From contig SLOU01000039.1 of NCBI GenBank assembly GCA_007132385.1, forward strand, positions 1 through 42,512: DNA of 42,512 bases. Direction: 5' to 3'. The stretch is from Balneolaceae bacterium. Lineage in GTDB: Bacteria > Bacteroidota > Rhodothermia > Balneolales > Balneolaceae. Shown one piece after another: positions 18,115 to 27,831 of this stretch. The notes below the pieces were generated by a model. The model searched no databases. It saw only the letters and a list, made by a program, of their open reading frames with translations, and had not been told where the DNA came from. Each line of letters opens with the position of its first letter. Within the stretch, counting starts at the first letter, position 1. Made by a program: the position numbers and the translations under genes.

Positions 18115-21100
18115 ATGAGCGATAAACTCAAACAAAATAGTTACTGGAAGAGCCTCCGAGAGCTCGCTGAGAATGAGGAGTATAAAAAATACGAGGAGCG
18201 TGAATTTCCGGAGAATGCAGCTGAAATGACCGATCAGGTCTCTCGCCGCAGCTTTTTGCGTGTTATGGGTGCCTCTATTGCACTTGCCGGTTTTGCGGCC
18301 TGCCGGAGACCGGTTCAGAAGATCATTCCATTTTCTGAAATGCCGGAAAATATGATACTCGGTGAACCCCTTTTTTACGCAACCGCTCATCCTTTCCAGG
18401 ATTCACTGAACGGGCTGCTTGTAAAAACCAATGAAGGCAGACCTACTAAAATTGAAGGAAACGAAGCTCATGAAGGTAGCGGTGGACGCACCAATATTTA
18501 TGACCAGGCTGAAATCATCGGTTTATATGATCCCGACAGATCCAGAACTGTTCTTAACAACGGAAATGAAGCTTCGAATGAAGATTTTATCGAATTCGCT
18601 TCAGGTCATTTTTCAGAGACCGATCAACGTATTCTTTTTATCAGTGAAGCCAACTCCTCACCTACCCTTCAACGGATTCGAAGCCAGGCTTTAGCCGACT
18701 ATCCGAACAGTGAATGGGTAACCTATGAAGCTTTCAATGATGAAAACCAGATAGAAGGTGCCGAAATTGCATTTGGCAGCCGGCTGCGTACGATCAATCA
18801 TTTTGATAATGCGGATGTCGTCGTAGCCCTTGACAGTGATTTCATGAACCCATACGGGCATAAAAACAGCGTGGAAAATGCCCGTAAACTGGCCGGAAGG
18901 CGTCAAATTCAGGGTACGGAAGACTCCCTGTCAAGAATCTATTCTATCGAAAGCACATTTACCAATACCGGTTCTTTTGCTGATCACAGGCTTCGCTTAA
19001 AAGCCTCCGAAATTCCTGCCTTTACCTTTGCCCTTGCTGCTGAACTCTCCGGATCTGTATCCGGGCTGGAAGCATTTAGCGGTGTCAGCAATGAATTCAG
19101 TGGTCACGATTGGGTCTCAATGCTTGCCCAAGATCTGCTTGAAAGCACCGGCTTGTCTCTGTTAACGGCCGGATATGGACAAATCCCGGCCGTGCATGCT
19201 GCCGTAGCTGCAATTAACGCGGCACTTGATAATATCGGAAGCACAGTCACCTACCACGACGTGCCGCATTTCGGTGAGGAAAATCAGCAAAACCGTTTTA
19301 TTGAAGCAGCTCGTGAACTGCAAAATGGCGAATATGATACCGTTGTATTGATCGGCAGCAACCCGGCATTTACCGCACCTTCAGACCTCCGGTTTGAGGA
19401 GGCTCTCGGGCAGGCCGAAACCGTCATTCATCTTTCGCATTATGTTGACGAAACCTCCCGAATTGCAGACTGGCACGTAAACCGGGCCCACTTTCTCGAA
19501 TCATGGGGTGACGGATACTCCTATACCGGTATCAGTTCGGTTATACAGCCTCAAATTCAGCCCTTGTTCGGAGGCTGGAGCGAGATTGAATTTTTGAATG
19601 CCATTGTATCCGGAGAGTGGCAGGACGGATATGAACTGGTACGTGAAACCTGGCAGGAGCAATACCCTGATGATTTTGAAGCACGCTGGCGGGAAATACT
19701 TCACGACGGTGTCGATACCGAGTTGAATTTTGAAGAAATCGAGGTCAGCCTCTCGGAAGATTTTGCCGGCCAAATTTCCGTCCACCTCGACACATCACCC
19801 GTTTCAGGCATCGAAATCGTCCTTAAACCCGATGCGAAGCTGTTTGATGGCCGGTATGCCAACAACAGCTGGCTGCAGGAACTGCCTGAACCCATGACCA
19901 AAATCACATGGGATAATGTAGCTCTGATGAGTCCGGCAACCGCCCGGGAACTCGGAATTCCGGACGAACGCAGATTAAAAGACAAAGATACGCCGGTCAT
20001 TCGCATTGATACCGGTGACTCAACCATTGAAATTGCTGCATGGGTACAGCCGGGGCATGCCGACGAATCTATTACACTGACAGTCGGTTACGGCAGGTCG
20101 GGGCTCGGGCGTGTAGCCGACGGTGTGGGTATTGATACATACCCCTTGCGAACCACGGAGGCACTCTATTACCGGCAGGCAGACGTATCGGCAACCGGAC
20201 GGAATTATGAAATTGCCTGTGTACAGGATCATCACAGCCTCGAAGGCCGAAGCATGATTCGCGAAGCAACCATGGATGAGTATCGGGAAAATCCGGGCTT
20301 TGCAACGTTTGAAGGAGTGTACGGATTCGAAGTGCCCGGAATGAGAGAAGCGCGTGAGAAGGGAGATGATCAACCCATTACCCTCTTCAATGCGAGGGAA
20401 TACCCGGATTACGAACCCCAATGGGGAATGGCGATCGACTTGAACGCCTGTTTTGGCTGCGGTGTGTGTACCATTGCCTGCCAGGCCGAGAATAATATCC
20501 CGGTGGTTGGCAAACGTGAGGTAGGAAGGCGCCGCATGCTGCACTGGATTCGAACCGACAGGTACTACGAAGGGGATGAAGATAATCCGCGGGCACTCCA
20601 TCAGCCGGTTCCCTGTATGCATTGTGAACTTGCCCCTTGTGAACAGGTTTGCCCCGTTGCCGCGACCGTACATAGTGACGACGGTATGAATCAGATGACC
20701 TACAATCGCTGTATTGGAACACGTTATTGTGCCAACAACTGCCCATATAAAGTACGACGGTTCAACTTTTTCAACTACTCACGGGAATTCCTGACAAACG
20801 GGGATGATCCGGAAGTTGTACAGATGGCCATGAATCCGGATGTGACCATCCGCTTCCGTGGTGTCATGGAAAAATGCACCTACTGCGTACAAAGAGTAAG
20901 CCGTGCAAAAACGAAATCCAGACAGGAAACCGGATCCAAAAAACCGGCTGACGGTGCCGTTCAAACCGCCTGCCAGCAGGCTTGCCCGGCAAATGCCATC
21001 TATTTCGGCGACCTTACCGATGAAAACAGTAACGTTTCCCGTGCAAAACAGAACGAGCGCAACTATGTGATGCTCGAAGAGCTGAACGTACGGCCGCGCA

Positions 21101-21147
21101 CCTCCTATTTAGCAAAAGTTCGAAATCCGAACCCGGAGATAGGATAG
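18115..21147 (+). CDS. actB: ACIII Fe-S subunit ActB (molybdopterin-oxidoreductase-like)
   Basis: 1010 residues. A twin-arginine signal SRRSFLRVMG (43-52) runs to FAAC, so Tat export and possibly lipidation at Cys63 are expected. Residues about 70-750 resemble the large molybdopterin oxidoreductase subunit, which in known ACIII binds no molybdenum cofactor. The C-terminal ferredoxin-like part carries four cysteine groups: 779/782/785/789, 834/837/842/846, 866/872/876 and 921/924/953/957. Together these fit the three [4Fe-4S] plus one [3Fe-4S] clusters of characterised ACIII. It acts on the periplasmic side, relaying electrons from quinol toward the ActA hemes. The ATG at 18115 was chosen over an out-of-frame ATG seven bases upstream. 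Confidence 0.96.
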   Translation: MSDKLKQNSYWKSLRELAENEEYKKYEEREFPENAAEMTDQVSRRSFLRVMGASIALAGFAACRRPVQKIIPFSEMPENMILGEPLFYATAHPFQDSLNGLLVKTNEGRPTKIEGNEAHEGSGGRTNIYDQAEIIGLYDPDRSRTVLNNGNEASNEDFIEFASGHFSETDQRILFISEANSSPTLQRIRSQALADYPNSEWVTYEAFNDENQIEGAEIAFGSRLRTINHFDNADVVVALDSDFMNPYGHKNSVENARKLAGRRQIQGTEDSLSRIYSIESTFTNTGSFADHRLRLKASEIPAFTFALAAELSGSVSGLEAFSGVSNEFSGHDWVSMLAQDLLESTGLSLLTAGYGQIPAVHAAVAAINAALDNIGSTVTYHDVPHFGEENQQNRFIEAARELQNGEYDTVVLIGSNPAFTAPSDLRFEEALGQAETVIHLSHYVDETSRIADWHVNRAHFLESWGDGYSYTGISSVIQPQIQPLFGGWSEIEFLNAIVSGEWQDGYELVRETWQEQYPDDFEARWREILHDGVDTELNFEEIEVSLSEDFAGQISVHLDTSPVSGIEIVLKPDAKLFDGRYANNSWLQELPEPMTKITWDNVALMSPATARELGIPDERRLKDKDTPVIRIDTGDSTIEIAAWVQPGHADESITLTVGYGRSGLGRVADGVGIDTYPLRTTEALYYRQADVSATGRNYEIACVQDHHSLEGRSMIREATMDEYRENPGFATFEGVYGFEVPGMREAREKGDDQPITLFNAREYPDYEPQWGMAIDLNACFGCGVCTIACQAENNIPVVGKREVGRRRMLHWIRTDRYYEGDEDNPRALHQPVPCMHCELAPCEQVCPVAATVHSDDGMNQMTYNRCIGTRYCANNCPYKVRRFNFFNYSREFLTNGDDPEVVQMAMNPDVTIRFRGVMEKCTYCVQRVSRAKTKSRQETGSKKPADGAVQTACQQACPANAIYFGDLTDENSNVSRAKQNERNYVMLEELNVRPRTSYLAKVRNPNPEIG

Positions 21148-21189
21148 TTTAATAAAGGATTTATTTATACAAATAGATAAGAATCAAAC

Positions 21190-22614
21190 ATGAGTAAAAC
21201 GTACGAATACGTACATGAGCCGGTTCTGGTCAAAGGGGATCACGACTTTAAAAGCATAACGGCTCTGGTAACCGATGTAAATTTGAGGCCAACACCTACA
21301 GGCTGGTACATCGCTTTTGGTATTGCCAACATCCTGTTATTGATCATGCTCGTTTCGATCGCGTACCTGATCTGGGAAGGAACTGGCATCTGGGGATTGA
21401 ATACTCCTGCCAACTGGGGATGGGCGATTATCAACTTTGTATGGTGGGTTGGGATCGGTCATGCCGGTACGTTAATCTCGGCGATTCTGTTTCTCTTCCG
21501 TCAGGATTGGCGAACAGCTATCAACCGCTTTGCTGAAGCGATGACTATTTTTGCAGTTATGTGTGCCGGAATTTTTCCCGCCATTCATGTCGGACGGATC
21601 TGGGTGATCTACTGGGTGTTTCCGATTCCCAATCAAATGGCGATGTGGCCAAACTTTAACAGCCCCCTGTTGTGGGACGTTTTTGCCGTATCCACCTATT
21701 TCACCGTCTCCGCCCTTTTCTGGTATGTCGGGCTTGTCCCTGATCTTGCCACAATTCGTGACCGGATCAAAAGCAAAATCGGTAAAGTACTCTACGGAAC
21801 CTTCGCTATGGGCTGGAGAGGCAGTAACCGGCAGTGGTGGACGTACGAAAAATCGTATATGATCCTGGCCGGACTGGCCACACCCCTGGTACTATCCGTG
21901 CACTCGGTTGTATCGTTCGACTTTGCCGTCTCCATCATTCCCGGGTGGCACACCACGATCTTCCCTCCCTATTTTGTTGCCGGAGCGATCTTCTCGGGTT
22001 TTGCCATGGTATTGACCCTCATGATTATCTGCCGGAAGATCTATAAAATGGAAGATATTATGACAATCGACCATATGGAGAAGATGAACATGATTCTCCT
22101 GGTTACGGGGATGATGGTCGGATTTGCCTATGCCATGGAATTTTTCATCGCATGGTACAGTGGTGTTGAATACGAAAAAGCTATTTTTATTCTCAGGGCC
22201 ACCGGTCCCTATGCCTGGGCATACTGGATTATGATTACCTGTAATGTATTGTCACCGCAGTTTTTCTGGGTCAAGAAGTTCCGCAGGAATGTGGCACTTA
22301 CGTTTGTCATTTCCATTGTTGTGAATATCGGAATGTGGTTCGAAAGGTTTGTTATTGCGGTAACATCACTTTCGACTGATTTTCTCCCCTCATCCTGGGG
22401 CTATTACACACCGACTTTGTGGGACGTACTGACCTATGTAGGTACTTTTGGCCTGTTCTTTACTTTTTTCCTGCTGTTTCTTCGGTTCCTGCCAATGGTT
22501 GCCGTTGCCGAAATCAAAAATATATTACCACAGGCTGATCCCCATAATTACGATGAAAATGGAAATTACATTCAACCAAAAGTAGAAGTACCGGAACCCA
22601 ACCGTGAATCATAA
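21190..22614 (+). CDS. actC: ACIII NrfD-like membrane subunit ActC
   Basis: 474 residues with about ten membrane helices of the NrfD/PsrC type, the integral quinol-binding subunit of alternative complex III. Seen: [20 protein letters not shown] around residues 77-96, [10 protein letters not shown], and a [12 protein letters not shown] segment rich in buried polar residues, with candidate quinol/proton residues His and Asp. The hydrophilic C-terminus (ending [10 protein letters not shown]) is cytoplasmic by family analogy. It lies 42 nt after actB and 36 nt before actD in the same transcript. Confidence 0.95.
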   Translation: MSKTYEYVHEPVLVKGDHDFKSITALVTDVNLRPTPTGWYIAFGIANILLLIMLVSIAYLIWEGTGIWGLNTPANWGWAIINFVWWVGIGHAGTLISAILFLFRQDWRTAINRFAEAMTIFAVMCAGIFPAIHVGRIWVIYWVFPIPNQMAMWPNFNSPLLWDVFAVSTYFTVSALFWYVGLVPDLATIRDRIKSKIGKVLYGTFAMGWRGSNRQWWTYEKSYMILAGLATPLVLSVHSVVSFDFAVSIIPGWHTTIFPPYFVAGAIFSGFAMVLTLMIICRKIYKMEDIMTIDHMEKMNMILLVTGMMVGFAYAMEFFIAWYSGVEYEKAIFILRATGPYAWAYWIMITCNVLSPQFFWVKKFRRNVALTFVISIVVNIGMWFERFVIAVTSLSTDFLPSSWGYYTPTLWDVLTYVGTFGLFFTFFLLFLRFLPMVAVAEIKNILPQADPHNYDENGNYIQPKVEVPEPNRES

Positions 22615-22650
22615 ACTCTGATATATCCGGAATAAACCACTGGATTGGAT

Positions 22651-23214
22651 ATGGATAAGGAAATGGAATCAACCAAATCAGACAAGAAACTTTTTGGCGT
22701 TCTCGCGGAATTCAGAAATCCCGGCGAACTCATTCAAATTGCACGAACTGTAAACAGGAACGGCTACCGTGATTATGATACCTACAGCCCCTTCCCGATT
22801 CACGGGATGGATAAAGCCATGGACCTGAAAAAATCGAAACTCGGCTGGGTCGTCTTTCTTCACGGGCTGCTTGGCTTTTCCGGTGCCATCGCCATGATCT
22901 ACTATATGTCTGTGGTTAACTATCCGCTTAATATCAGCGGTAAATCCCTGATGAATATTCCTGCCTGGGTCCCGGTCATTTTCGAGATGACAATTCTGTT
23001 ATCTGCATTCGGAGCAACCTTTGGAATGTTTTTCCTGAATGGACTGCCCAGGTTTAACCATCCGCTTTTTAACTCCAAACAATTTGAAAAAGTAACCGAC
23101 GACGGTTTTTTTGTCTGTATAGAAGCCGATGACCCTCAATTTGAAATTGAAAAAGTGCGCAAACTTTTCAAAGACCAAGGCGCAGTACATGTGGAAGAGG
23201 TCTATGATGATTAA
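22651..23214 (+). CDS. actD: ACIII subunit ActD (DUF3341)
   Basis: About 187 residues of the DUF3341 family. The first part begins LFGVLAEFRNPGELI and continues to YSPFPIHGMDKAM, the usual ActD pattern. Two membrane helices follow (LGWVVFLHGLLGFSGAIAMI and a second before LPRFNHPLF), then a small ferredoxin-like C-terminal domain (DDGFFVCIEADDPQF). It is a structural membrane subunit without cofactors. I chose ATG 22651; a TTG two codons earlier and an ATG at 22663 are alternatives. Its 3' end overlaps the likely actE start. Confidence 0.93.
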   Translation: MDKEMESTKSDKKLFGVLAEFRNPGELIQIARTVNRNGYRDYDTYSPFPIHGMDKAMDLKKSKLGWVVFLHGLLGFSGAIAMIYYMSVVNYPLNISGKSLMNIPAWVPVIFEMTILLSAFGATFGMFFLNGLPRFNHPLFNSKQFEKVTDDGFFVCIEADDPQFEIEKVRKLFKDQGAVHVEEVYDD

Positions 23215-24226
23215 AGGAAATCCTAGCAACATGAATGTTTCGAACACGTACAGATACCCTCTGCTCAGTGTGCTGATACTGGCATTTGCCATGGTATCGT
23301 GCCGGGGACAACTGTCCGATAAGCCACCCATTCATCCACAGCAGAATATGTATTTCCAGGATCGATACAATGCACAACAGGAAAATCTGTTTTTCGAAGA
23401 CCGGCGCGCGATGAGAACACCTGTGGAAGGAACCGTTGCAAGAGGCAACCTCAGAGATAATTTAGAATTACATGAAGGTACTTATGCCGATGGTGAGTTT
23501 TTGGATGAAAATCCGATGGAAATCACCGAAGAATTTTTATATCGCGGAAAAGACCGGTATGACATCTACTGTACCATGTGCCATGGCGGAGTTGGCGACG
23601 GTCAGGGAATTATCATGACAGGGGAATACGGTTATGTGCCTGCTCCTTCATTTCATGAAGAACGTATTCGTGAAATGCCCGATGGAGAGATCTACTCCGC
23701 TATTCACAATGGTGTCAGAACGATGCCCTCTTACAGGAACCAGCTTCCTGTTGAAGATCGTTGGGCGGTTGTGGCTTACGTGCGCGCATTGCAGCAAAGT
23801 CAGAATGTACCGGAGGATATCCTCAGAGAGTATGACATAGATATTGCTGCCCTTGACCAGGCCTATATACAGGAACAGGAAGCCATTGCGGAGCTGGAAG
23901 AACAAAGAGTCCCTGATGATGAAGGCGAAGTCAGCGTTGAACGTGGCGAACAGCTTTTCACACAACAGGGTTGCCAGGCGTGCCATTCAACAGACGGTAC
24001 TGAAATGATCGGGCCTAGCATGGCCGGACTTTTTGAAAGTGACGTTGAGCTTGATGACGGTTCCACTGTAACTGCTGACGAAGATTACTTATACGAGTCT
24101 ATTGTGAACCCGCAGGACCAAATTACAGCAGGATTCGATCCGGTTATGCCGGCTTTCGGACATCTTTCTGACGACGAGATCCATTCCCTGATCGAGTATA
24201 TCAAATCTTTAGCTGATAACGACTGA
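23207..24226 (+). CDS. actE: ACIII cytochrome c subunit ActE, diheme form
   Basis: About 339 residues. A lipoprotein signal ends at MVSC (Cys32 with this start). The first heme-c domain has CTMCHGG (122-126), the usual ActE monoheme domain (with PSFHEERI...MPSY and axial Met candidates). After an acidic Glu-rich linker, a second domain begins with CQACH (256-260) and ends FDPVMPAFGHLSDDEIHSL. This second domain resembles the cytochrome c domain at the end of CoxB, encoded 3.5 kb downstream. Known ACIII ActE has one heme, so this copy looks like a fusion with an extra electron carrier. I chose ATG 23207 (GAGG six bases upstream, slightly overlapping actD); ATG 23231 is possible. Confidence 0.9.
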   Translation: MIKGNPSNMNVSNTYRYPLLSVLILAFAMVSCRGQLSDKPPIHPQQNMYFQDRYNAQQENLFFEDRRAMRTPVEGTVARGNLRDNLELHEGTYADGEFLDENPMEITEEFLYRGKDRYDIYCTMCHGGVGDGQGIIMTGEYGYVPAPSFHEERIREMPDGEIYSAIHNGVRTMPSYRNQLPVEDRWAVVAYVRALQQSQNVPEDILREYDIDIAALDQAYIQEQEAIAELEEQRVPDDEGEVSVERGEQLFTQQGCQACHSTDGTEMIGPSMAGLFESDVELDDGSTVTADEDYLYESIVNPQDQITAGFDPVMPAFGHLSDDEIHSLIEYIKSLADND

Positions 24227-24255
24227 AAAACGATTTTTAAACCAGAAACGGATAC

Positions 24256-25455
24256 ATGGCGACAAGTAGCTCAAAAATAACTGATTCGGTTGAATTTCCA
24301 TCCGGAATCGACACCTCCAAAACCCTTTTTGGTGTAGGGATTGTCGGACTCATTGCGAGTTTTGTCGGATATTTCCTGAATCACGAACAATTTTTCTTTT
24401 CATATCTGACCAGCTACACGTTTTTCACCAGCTTTGCACTGGCTGCACTATTCCTGGTGATGATACACCACATTACTCGATCATCCTGGGGAACCGTCTT
24501 GCGCCGTATACCCGAGGCTTTTTCATCCAACATCTGGATCTGGGCAATCTTTTTTATTCCTGTCCTGATCGGAATGGGTACACTGTACTCCTGGACCAAT
24601 CCCGATTATGTTACCGGGGACCCGATCATGGAAGGCAAAATTCCGTACCTGAATGAACCCTTCTTTATCATCCGGCAGTTTATCTACTTTGGGATTTGGG
24701 GTTGGCTGGGTTACAAGCTGCACAAGATTTCCGTGGATATGGACAGGACCAACGATTGGGGCATGACCACATTGCTGCGAAAAATCAGTGCTCCCGGTAT
24801 CCTAATATTTTCATTTACATTGGCCTTTGCAAGTTTCGATTGGCTGATGTCGCTCGATGCCCATTGGTTTTCAACAATTTTCGGTGTCTATTTCTTTGCC
24901 ATGAGCTTCCAGGCATTCTTCCCGATGATGATCCTGCTGATTTACTGGATGCATAAACGAGGAATTCTGGAAAATACCATTAGAAAAGTGCATATTTACG
25001 ATCTGGGAGCCTGGTTTTTTGCATTTACCGTTTTCTATGCCTACATCGCATTTTCACAATTTATCCTGATTTACTATGCCAATATTCCCGAGGCAACACT
25101 TTGGTATTACCACCGTCTGGAAGGAAGCTGGGCCATTATCTCCTACAGCCTGATATTCGGGCGATTTGCCATACCCTTTATTCTGCTGCTAAATCGGGAT
25201 ACCAAACATAATCCGAGAATACTGATCGGCACCTCAATACTGGTACTGGTCATGCATTTTATCGAACTCTACTGGATTGCGATGCCGATATTGGATCACC
25301 ACGGTATGAGTATCAGCTGGATGGACGTAACAACGATATTCGGCCTGGGAGGAATCTTCTTCGGCCTGTTTTTCAAGAAATTGAAAAAACACAAGATCGT
25401 GCCGGTGAACGATCCGAAACTTGCAGATTCTCTGGCAAAGCATTATCACCAATAA
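24256..25455 (+). CDS. actF: ACIII membrane subunit ActF
   Basis: 399 residues with about ten membrane helices, the second large integral subunit of alternative complex III and a distant relative of ActC. Features: FASFDWLMSLDAHWFSTIFGVYFF (about 192-215), SFQAFFPMMILLIYWM, YIAFSQFILIYYANIPE and a lysine-rich cytoplasmic tail. The FDW/DAHW motif is typical of this subunit in Bacteroidota. ActF is thought to help with quinol binding or proton movement. It is 29 nt after actE and 25 nt before the HTH-membrane protein. Confidence 0.95.
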   Translation: MATSSSKITDSVEFPSGIDTSKTLFGVGIVGLIASFVGYFLNHEQFFFSYLTSYTFFTSFALAALFLVMIHHITRSSWGTVLRRIPEAFSSNIWIWAIFFIPVLIGMGTLYSWTNPDYVTGDPIMEGKIPYLNEPFFIIRQFIYFGIWGWLGYKLHKISVDMDRTNDWGMTTLLRKISAPGILIFSFTLAFASFDWLMSLDAHWFSTIFGVYFFAMSFQAFFPMMILLIYWMHKRGILENTIRKVHIYDLGAWFFAFTVFYAYIAFSQFILIYYANIPEATLWYYHRLEGSWAIISYSLIFGRFAIPFILLLNRDTKHNPRILIGTSILVLVMHFIELYWIAMPILDHHGMSISWMDVTTIFGLGGIFFGLFFKKLKKHKIVPVNDPKLADSLAKHYHQ

Positions 25456-25480
25456 TGAACGATTTTGAGCACAAATAACC

Positions 25481-26029
25481 ATGAGTAACGAAAAGAAACC
25501 ATTCAGTCGCGAATTTAAGGCCAAAGTTGTCCTTGAAGTGGTATCAGGGGAACACATTAACCCTCATGAAGTTGCGGAAAAATATGACATAAATCCTTCG
25601 GATATCCTTGCCTGGGCACATGAAATGGATATTTCGGACGTTAACCTTGACAATCTGTCGAAAGCTGTTGAGGGCTCCGGTCAGGAGTTGGAAAATGAAG
25701 TAGAAATCGAAATAAAAAACGATACACTTGCTTCAGAAATAGAATACGGGGTTACTTTTGACTATCTCGACATGAAGAAGCTGACATTTTGGTCAGTCTT
25801 CGGAACCGTGTTGGTAATCCTTATTATTCAATCTCTTATCTGGGTCTATGGTTACAGCAGTGACCAGACAACCCGGCAAGTTCTTGAAGGAAGTGAATAC
25901 CGTGAAATCAATCAGTTAAAACTTCGCGACGAGGAAACGTTATCTTCATTCGGAGTTGTTGACCTTGAAAACGGAATCTACCGGATGCCGATCGATACTG
26001 TCATCACTCGTATGGCACAACAAGATTAA
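25481..26029 (+). CDS. IS3-type HTH fused to a single-span membrane protein of the respiratory cluster
   Basis: 182 residues. Residues about 5-50 (FSREFKAKVVLEVVSGEHIN and on to NPSDILAWAHEM) look like the helix-turn-helix of IS3-family OrfA transposase proteins. A hydrophilic acidic linker follows (about 55-98), then one transmembrane helix (about 101-123), then a ~60-residue periplasmic tail ending SSFGVVDLENGIYRMPIDTV. That tail resembles small proteins of cox/ACIII clusters with a YGWVD-x-GIVRIPID pattern; this is recall, not a search. No catalytic DDE domain, no second transposase frame and no terminal repeats are present, so it is not an insertion sequence. Set between actF and the Sco gene with 25- and 29-nt gaps, it probably serves the oxidase or ACIII as a subunit or assembly factor, and the HTH may be exapted. 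Confidence 0.8.
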   Translation: MSNEKKPFSREFKAKVVLEVVSGEHINPHEVAEKYDINPSDILAWAHEMDISDVNLDNLSKAVEGSGQELENEVEIEIKNDTLASEIEYGVTFDYLDMKKLTFWSVFGTVLVILIIQSLIWVYGYSSDQTTRQVLEGSEYREINQLKLRDEETLSSFGVVDLENGIYRMPIDTVITRMAQQD

Positions 26030-26058
26030 TTTAGAAGCATACTGAGGTAACACAAACT

Positions 26059-26892
26059 ATGTATAAGGCACTGAAAGCCGTCAGTATAATGATTTCAGTG
26101 TTTCTATTTGCCGGAGCAGCAGAAGCGCAATTGAATCAGAAACCGGCTATTTTGGAAGACATTGGCGTTGACGAAAAGCTTGGAGATCAGATTCCGCTGG
26201 ATGCCGAATTTACGAACTCCGAGGGTGAAATTGTGACTATAGCCGAACTTATGATTGACGGCAAACCGGTGCTGTTGAACCCGCTTTATTATGACTGTCC
26301 GATGCTTTGCAACCTGGTTGTTGAAGGAGTTTATAATGTTGTGGAAGAATTACAATGGTCACCCGGTAAGGATTATACCATAATCTCATACAGCATCGAT
26401 CCTGATGAAAATTATAGACTGGCAGCAGAAAGTAAAAATCGATATATGAATGAATTAAACCGGGCTGGTTCTGAAGATGGCTGGCACTTTTTAACCGGAT
26501 CGGAAGAACAGATCCGGAAACTGAGTGAAGCGACCGGTTTCAGGTATATGAAAGATGAACGTATCGGAGAATATATCCATCCCGCTGCGATCATGTTTCT
26601 TAGCCCCGAAGGTGTCATTACACGCTACCTCTACGGAACCCGGTTTTCCGAATTCGACCTTAGAAATGCCCTTTATGAATCAGCGGACGGACAGATCGGT
26701 TCCACGATTGAGCGAGCTGTCCTTTACTGCTTTACCTACGATCCGGCATCTGAGAGTTACGTGCCGGTTGCCATGAATATCATGAAACTTGGCGGGTTGG
26801 CTACCATGATTATTCTGGGTATATTTTTGGGTCTTTTTTGGAGAAAAGAACGACGATCCAACCACTCACAAAAACTTGATTTTCAGGAATGA
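26059..26892 (+). CDS. Sco1/SenC-family copper chaperone
   Basis: 277 residues: signal peptide (1-23), thioredoxin-like domain, and a C-terminal membrane helix (about 242-260) before a basic tail. The copper site is visible as CPMLC (Cys80 and Cys84) and His174 in EYIHPAAIMF. Sco proteins deliver copper to, or reduce the cysteines of, the CuA site in oxidase subunit II. CoxB directly follows: the stop of this gene overlaps the coxB start in ATGA (26889-26892). The C-terminal anchor is unusual relative to the classical N-terminal anchor of Sco1 but is common in this group. Confidence 0.93.
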   Translation: MYKALKAVSIMISVFLFAGAAEAQLNQKPAILEDIGVDEKLGDQIPLDAEFTNSEGEIVTIAELMIDGKPVLLNPLYYDCPMLCNLVVEGVYNVVEELQWSPGKDYTIISYSIDPDENYRLAAESKNRYMNELNRAGSEDGWHFLTGSEEQIRKLSEATGFRYMKDERIGEYIHPAAIMFLSPEGVITRYLYGTRFSEFDLRNALYESADGQIGSTIERAVLYCFTYDPASESYVPVAMNIMKLGGLATMIILGIFLGLFWRKERRSNHSQKLDFQE

Positions 26893-27830
26893 ACAGACTT
26901 AGTGACTTTATGCTCCCTGATGCCCGCAGTACATTTGCGGGAGATGTGGATGCACTGTTTAATTTTATCAATGTGGTTAGTCTGATTTTACTGATCGGCA
27001 TCACCATTGCCATTATCTACTTTGCTTACAAGTACAGAAGAAAATCGGAAGACGAAACAACACCACTAATTACCCATAACAGCAAGCTGGAGATTACCTG
27101 GTCGGTGATTCCCCTTATCCTTGTGATTATTGTCTTCGGATGGGGATATAACGGTTATCTGAACCTGACGACAGCTCCTGATGACGCCTATGAAATCCGT
27201 GTCGTTGGTAAATCCTGGCTTTGGGAGTTTCATTACGATACCGGGTTTGTTAGTGTAAACGAACTGCATGTTCCGGCCAATCAACCGGTCAAGCTTATAT
27301 TAAGTTCGGATGATGTGATCCATTCTCTGTTTATTCCTGAATTCCGGGTAAAAATGGATGCCCTTCCCAACCGCTACACCTCCCTCTGGTTTGAAGCAAC
27401 CGAACCCGGGGAAATGACCATCTACTGTACAGAATACTGCGGAAGCGCGCACTCCAATATGCTGGCTGACCTGTATGTTCATTCCCAGGAAGATTTTCAA
27501 ACCTGGCTTGAAACGGCTGATGCAGTCGATGAAACACTTTCTCCTGCAGAACTGGGACAACAACTTGTTCAACGGCAGGGATGCCTCGCCTGTCATTCCC
27601 TGGATGGTTCCACACTGCAAGGCCCTTCATTTGAGGGCATTTTCGGCCGGGACCGGGAACTTCAGGACGGATCTGTTGTAACGATCGATGAAAATTATTT
27701 GCGACAATCCATTATTGAGCCGAATACACAAGTAGCTGCGGGTTTCCCGGCTATTATGCCATCCTATGCCGGTTCTCTTGATGACCGACAAATTGATGCG
27801 ATTATCGAATATCTTAAAACTCTAGATTGA
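26889..27830 (+). CDS. coxB: caa3-type oxidase subunit II with fused cytochrome c
   Basis: 313 residues. Two membrane helices (about 26-47 and 70-88) precede the cupredoxin domain. The CuA ligands are all present: His145, then [12 protein letters not shown] with Cys180, Glu182, Cys184, His188 and Met191. A C-terminal cytochrome c domain follows (CLACH 232-236, axial Met290 in PAIMPSY). This architecture defines a caa3 enzyme, in which the tethered cytochrome takes electrons, here presumably straight from ACIII. The cytochrome domain is a close relative of the second heme domain of ActE. Translationally coupled to the Sco gene by ATGA; coxA begins 1 nt after its stop. Confidence 0.97.
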   Translation: MNRLSDFMLPDARSTFAGDVDALFNFINVVSLILLIGITIAIIYFAYKYRRKSEDETTPLITHNSKLEITWSVIPLILVIIVFGWGYNGYLNLTTAPDDAYEIRVVGKSWLWEFHYDTGFVSVNELHVPANQPVKLILSSDDVIHSLFIPEFRVKMDALPNRYTSLWFEATEPGEMTIYCTEYCGSAHSNMLADLYVHSQEDFQTWLETADAVDETLSPAELGQQLVQRQGCLACHSLDGSTLQGPSFEGIFGRDRELQDGSVVTIDENYLRQSIIEPNTQVAAGFPAIMPSYAGSLDDRQIDAIIEYLKTLD

Positions 27831-27831
27831 T

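Noticed and set aside
20020-20673. 217-codon frame antisense to actB
   Set aside because: It covers the Fe-S region of ActB and has no recognisable domain.
25481-25640. Possible insertion sequence (IS3 OrfA remnant)
   Set aside because: The HTH continues in frame into a membrane protein. There is no OrfB, no terminal inverted repeats and no target duplication, and the gene sits neatly inside the operon.
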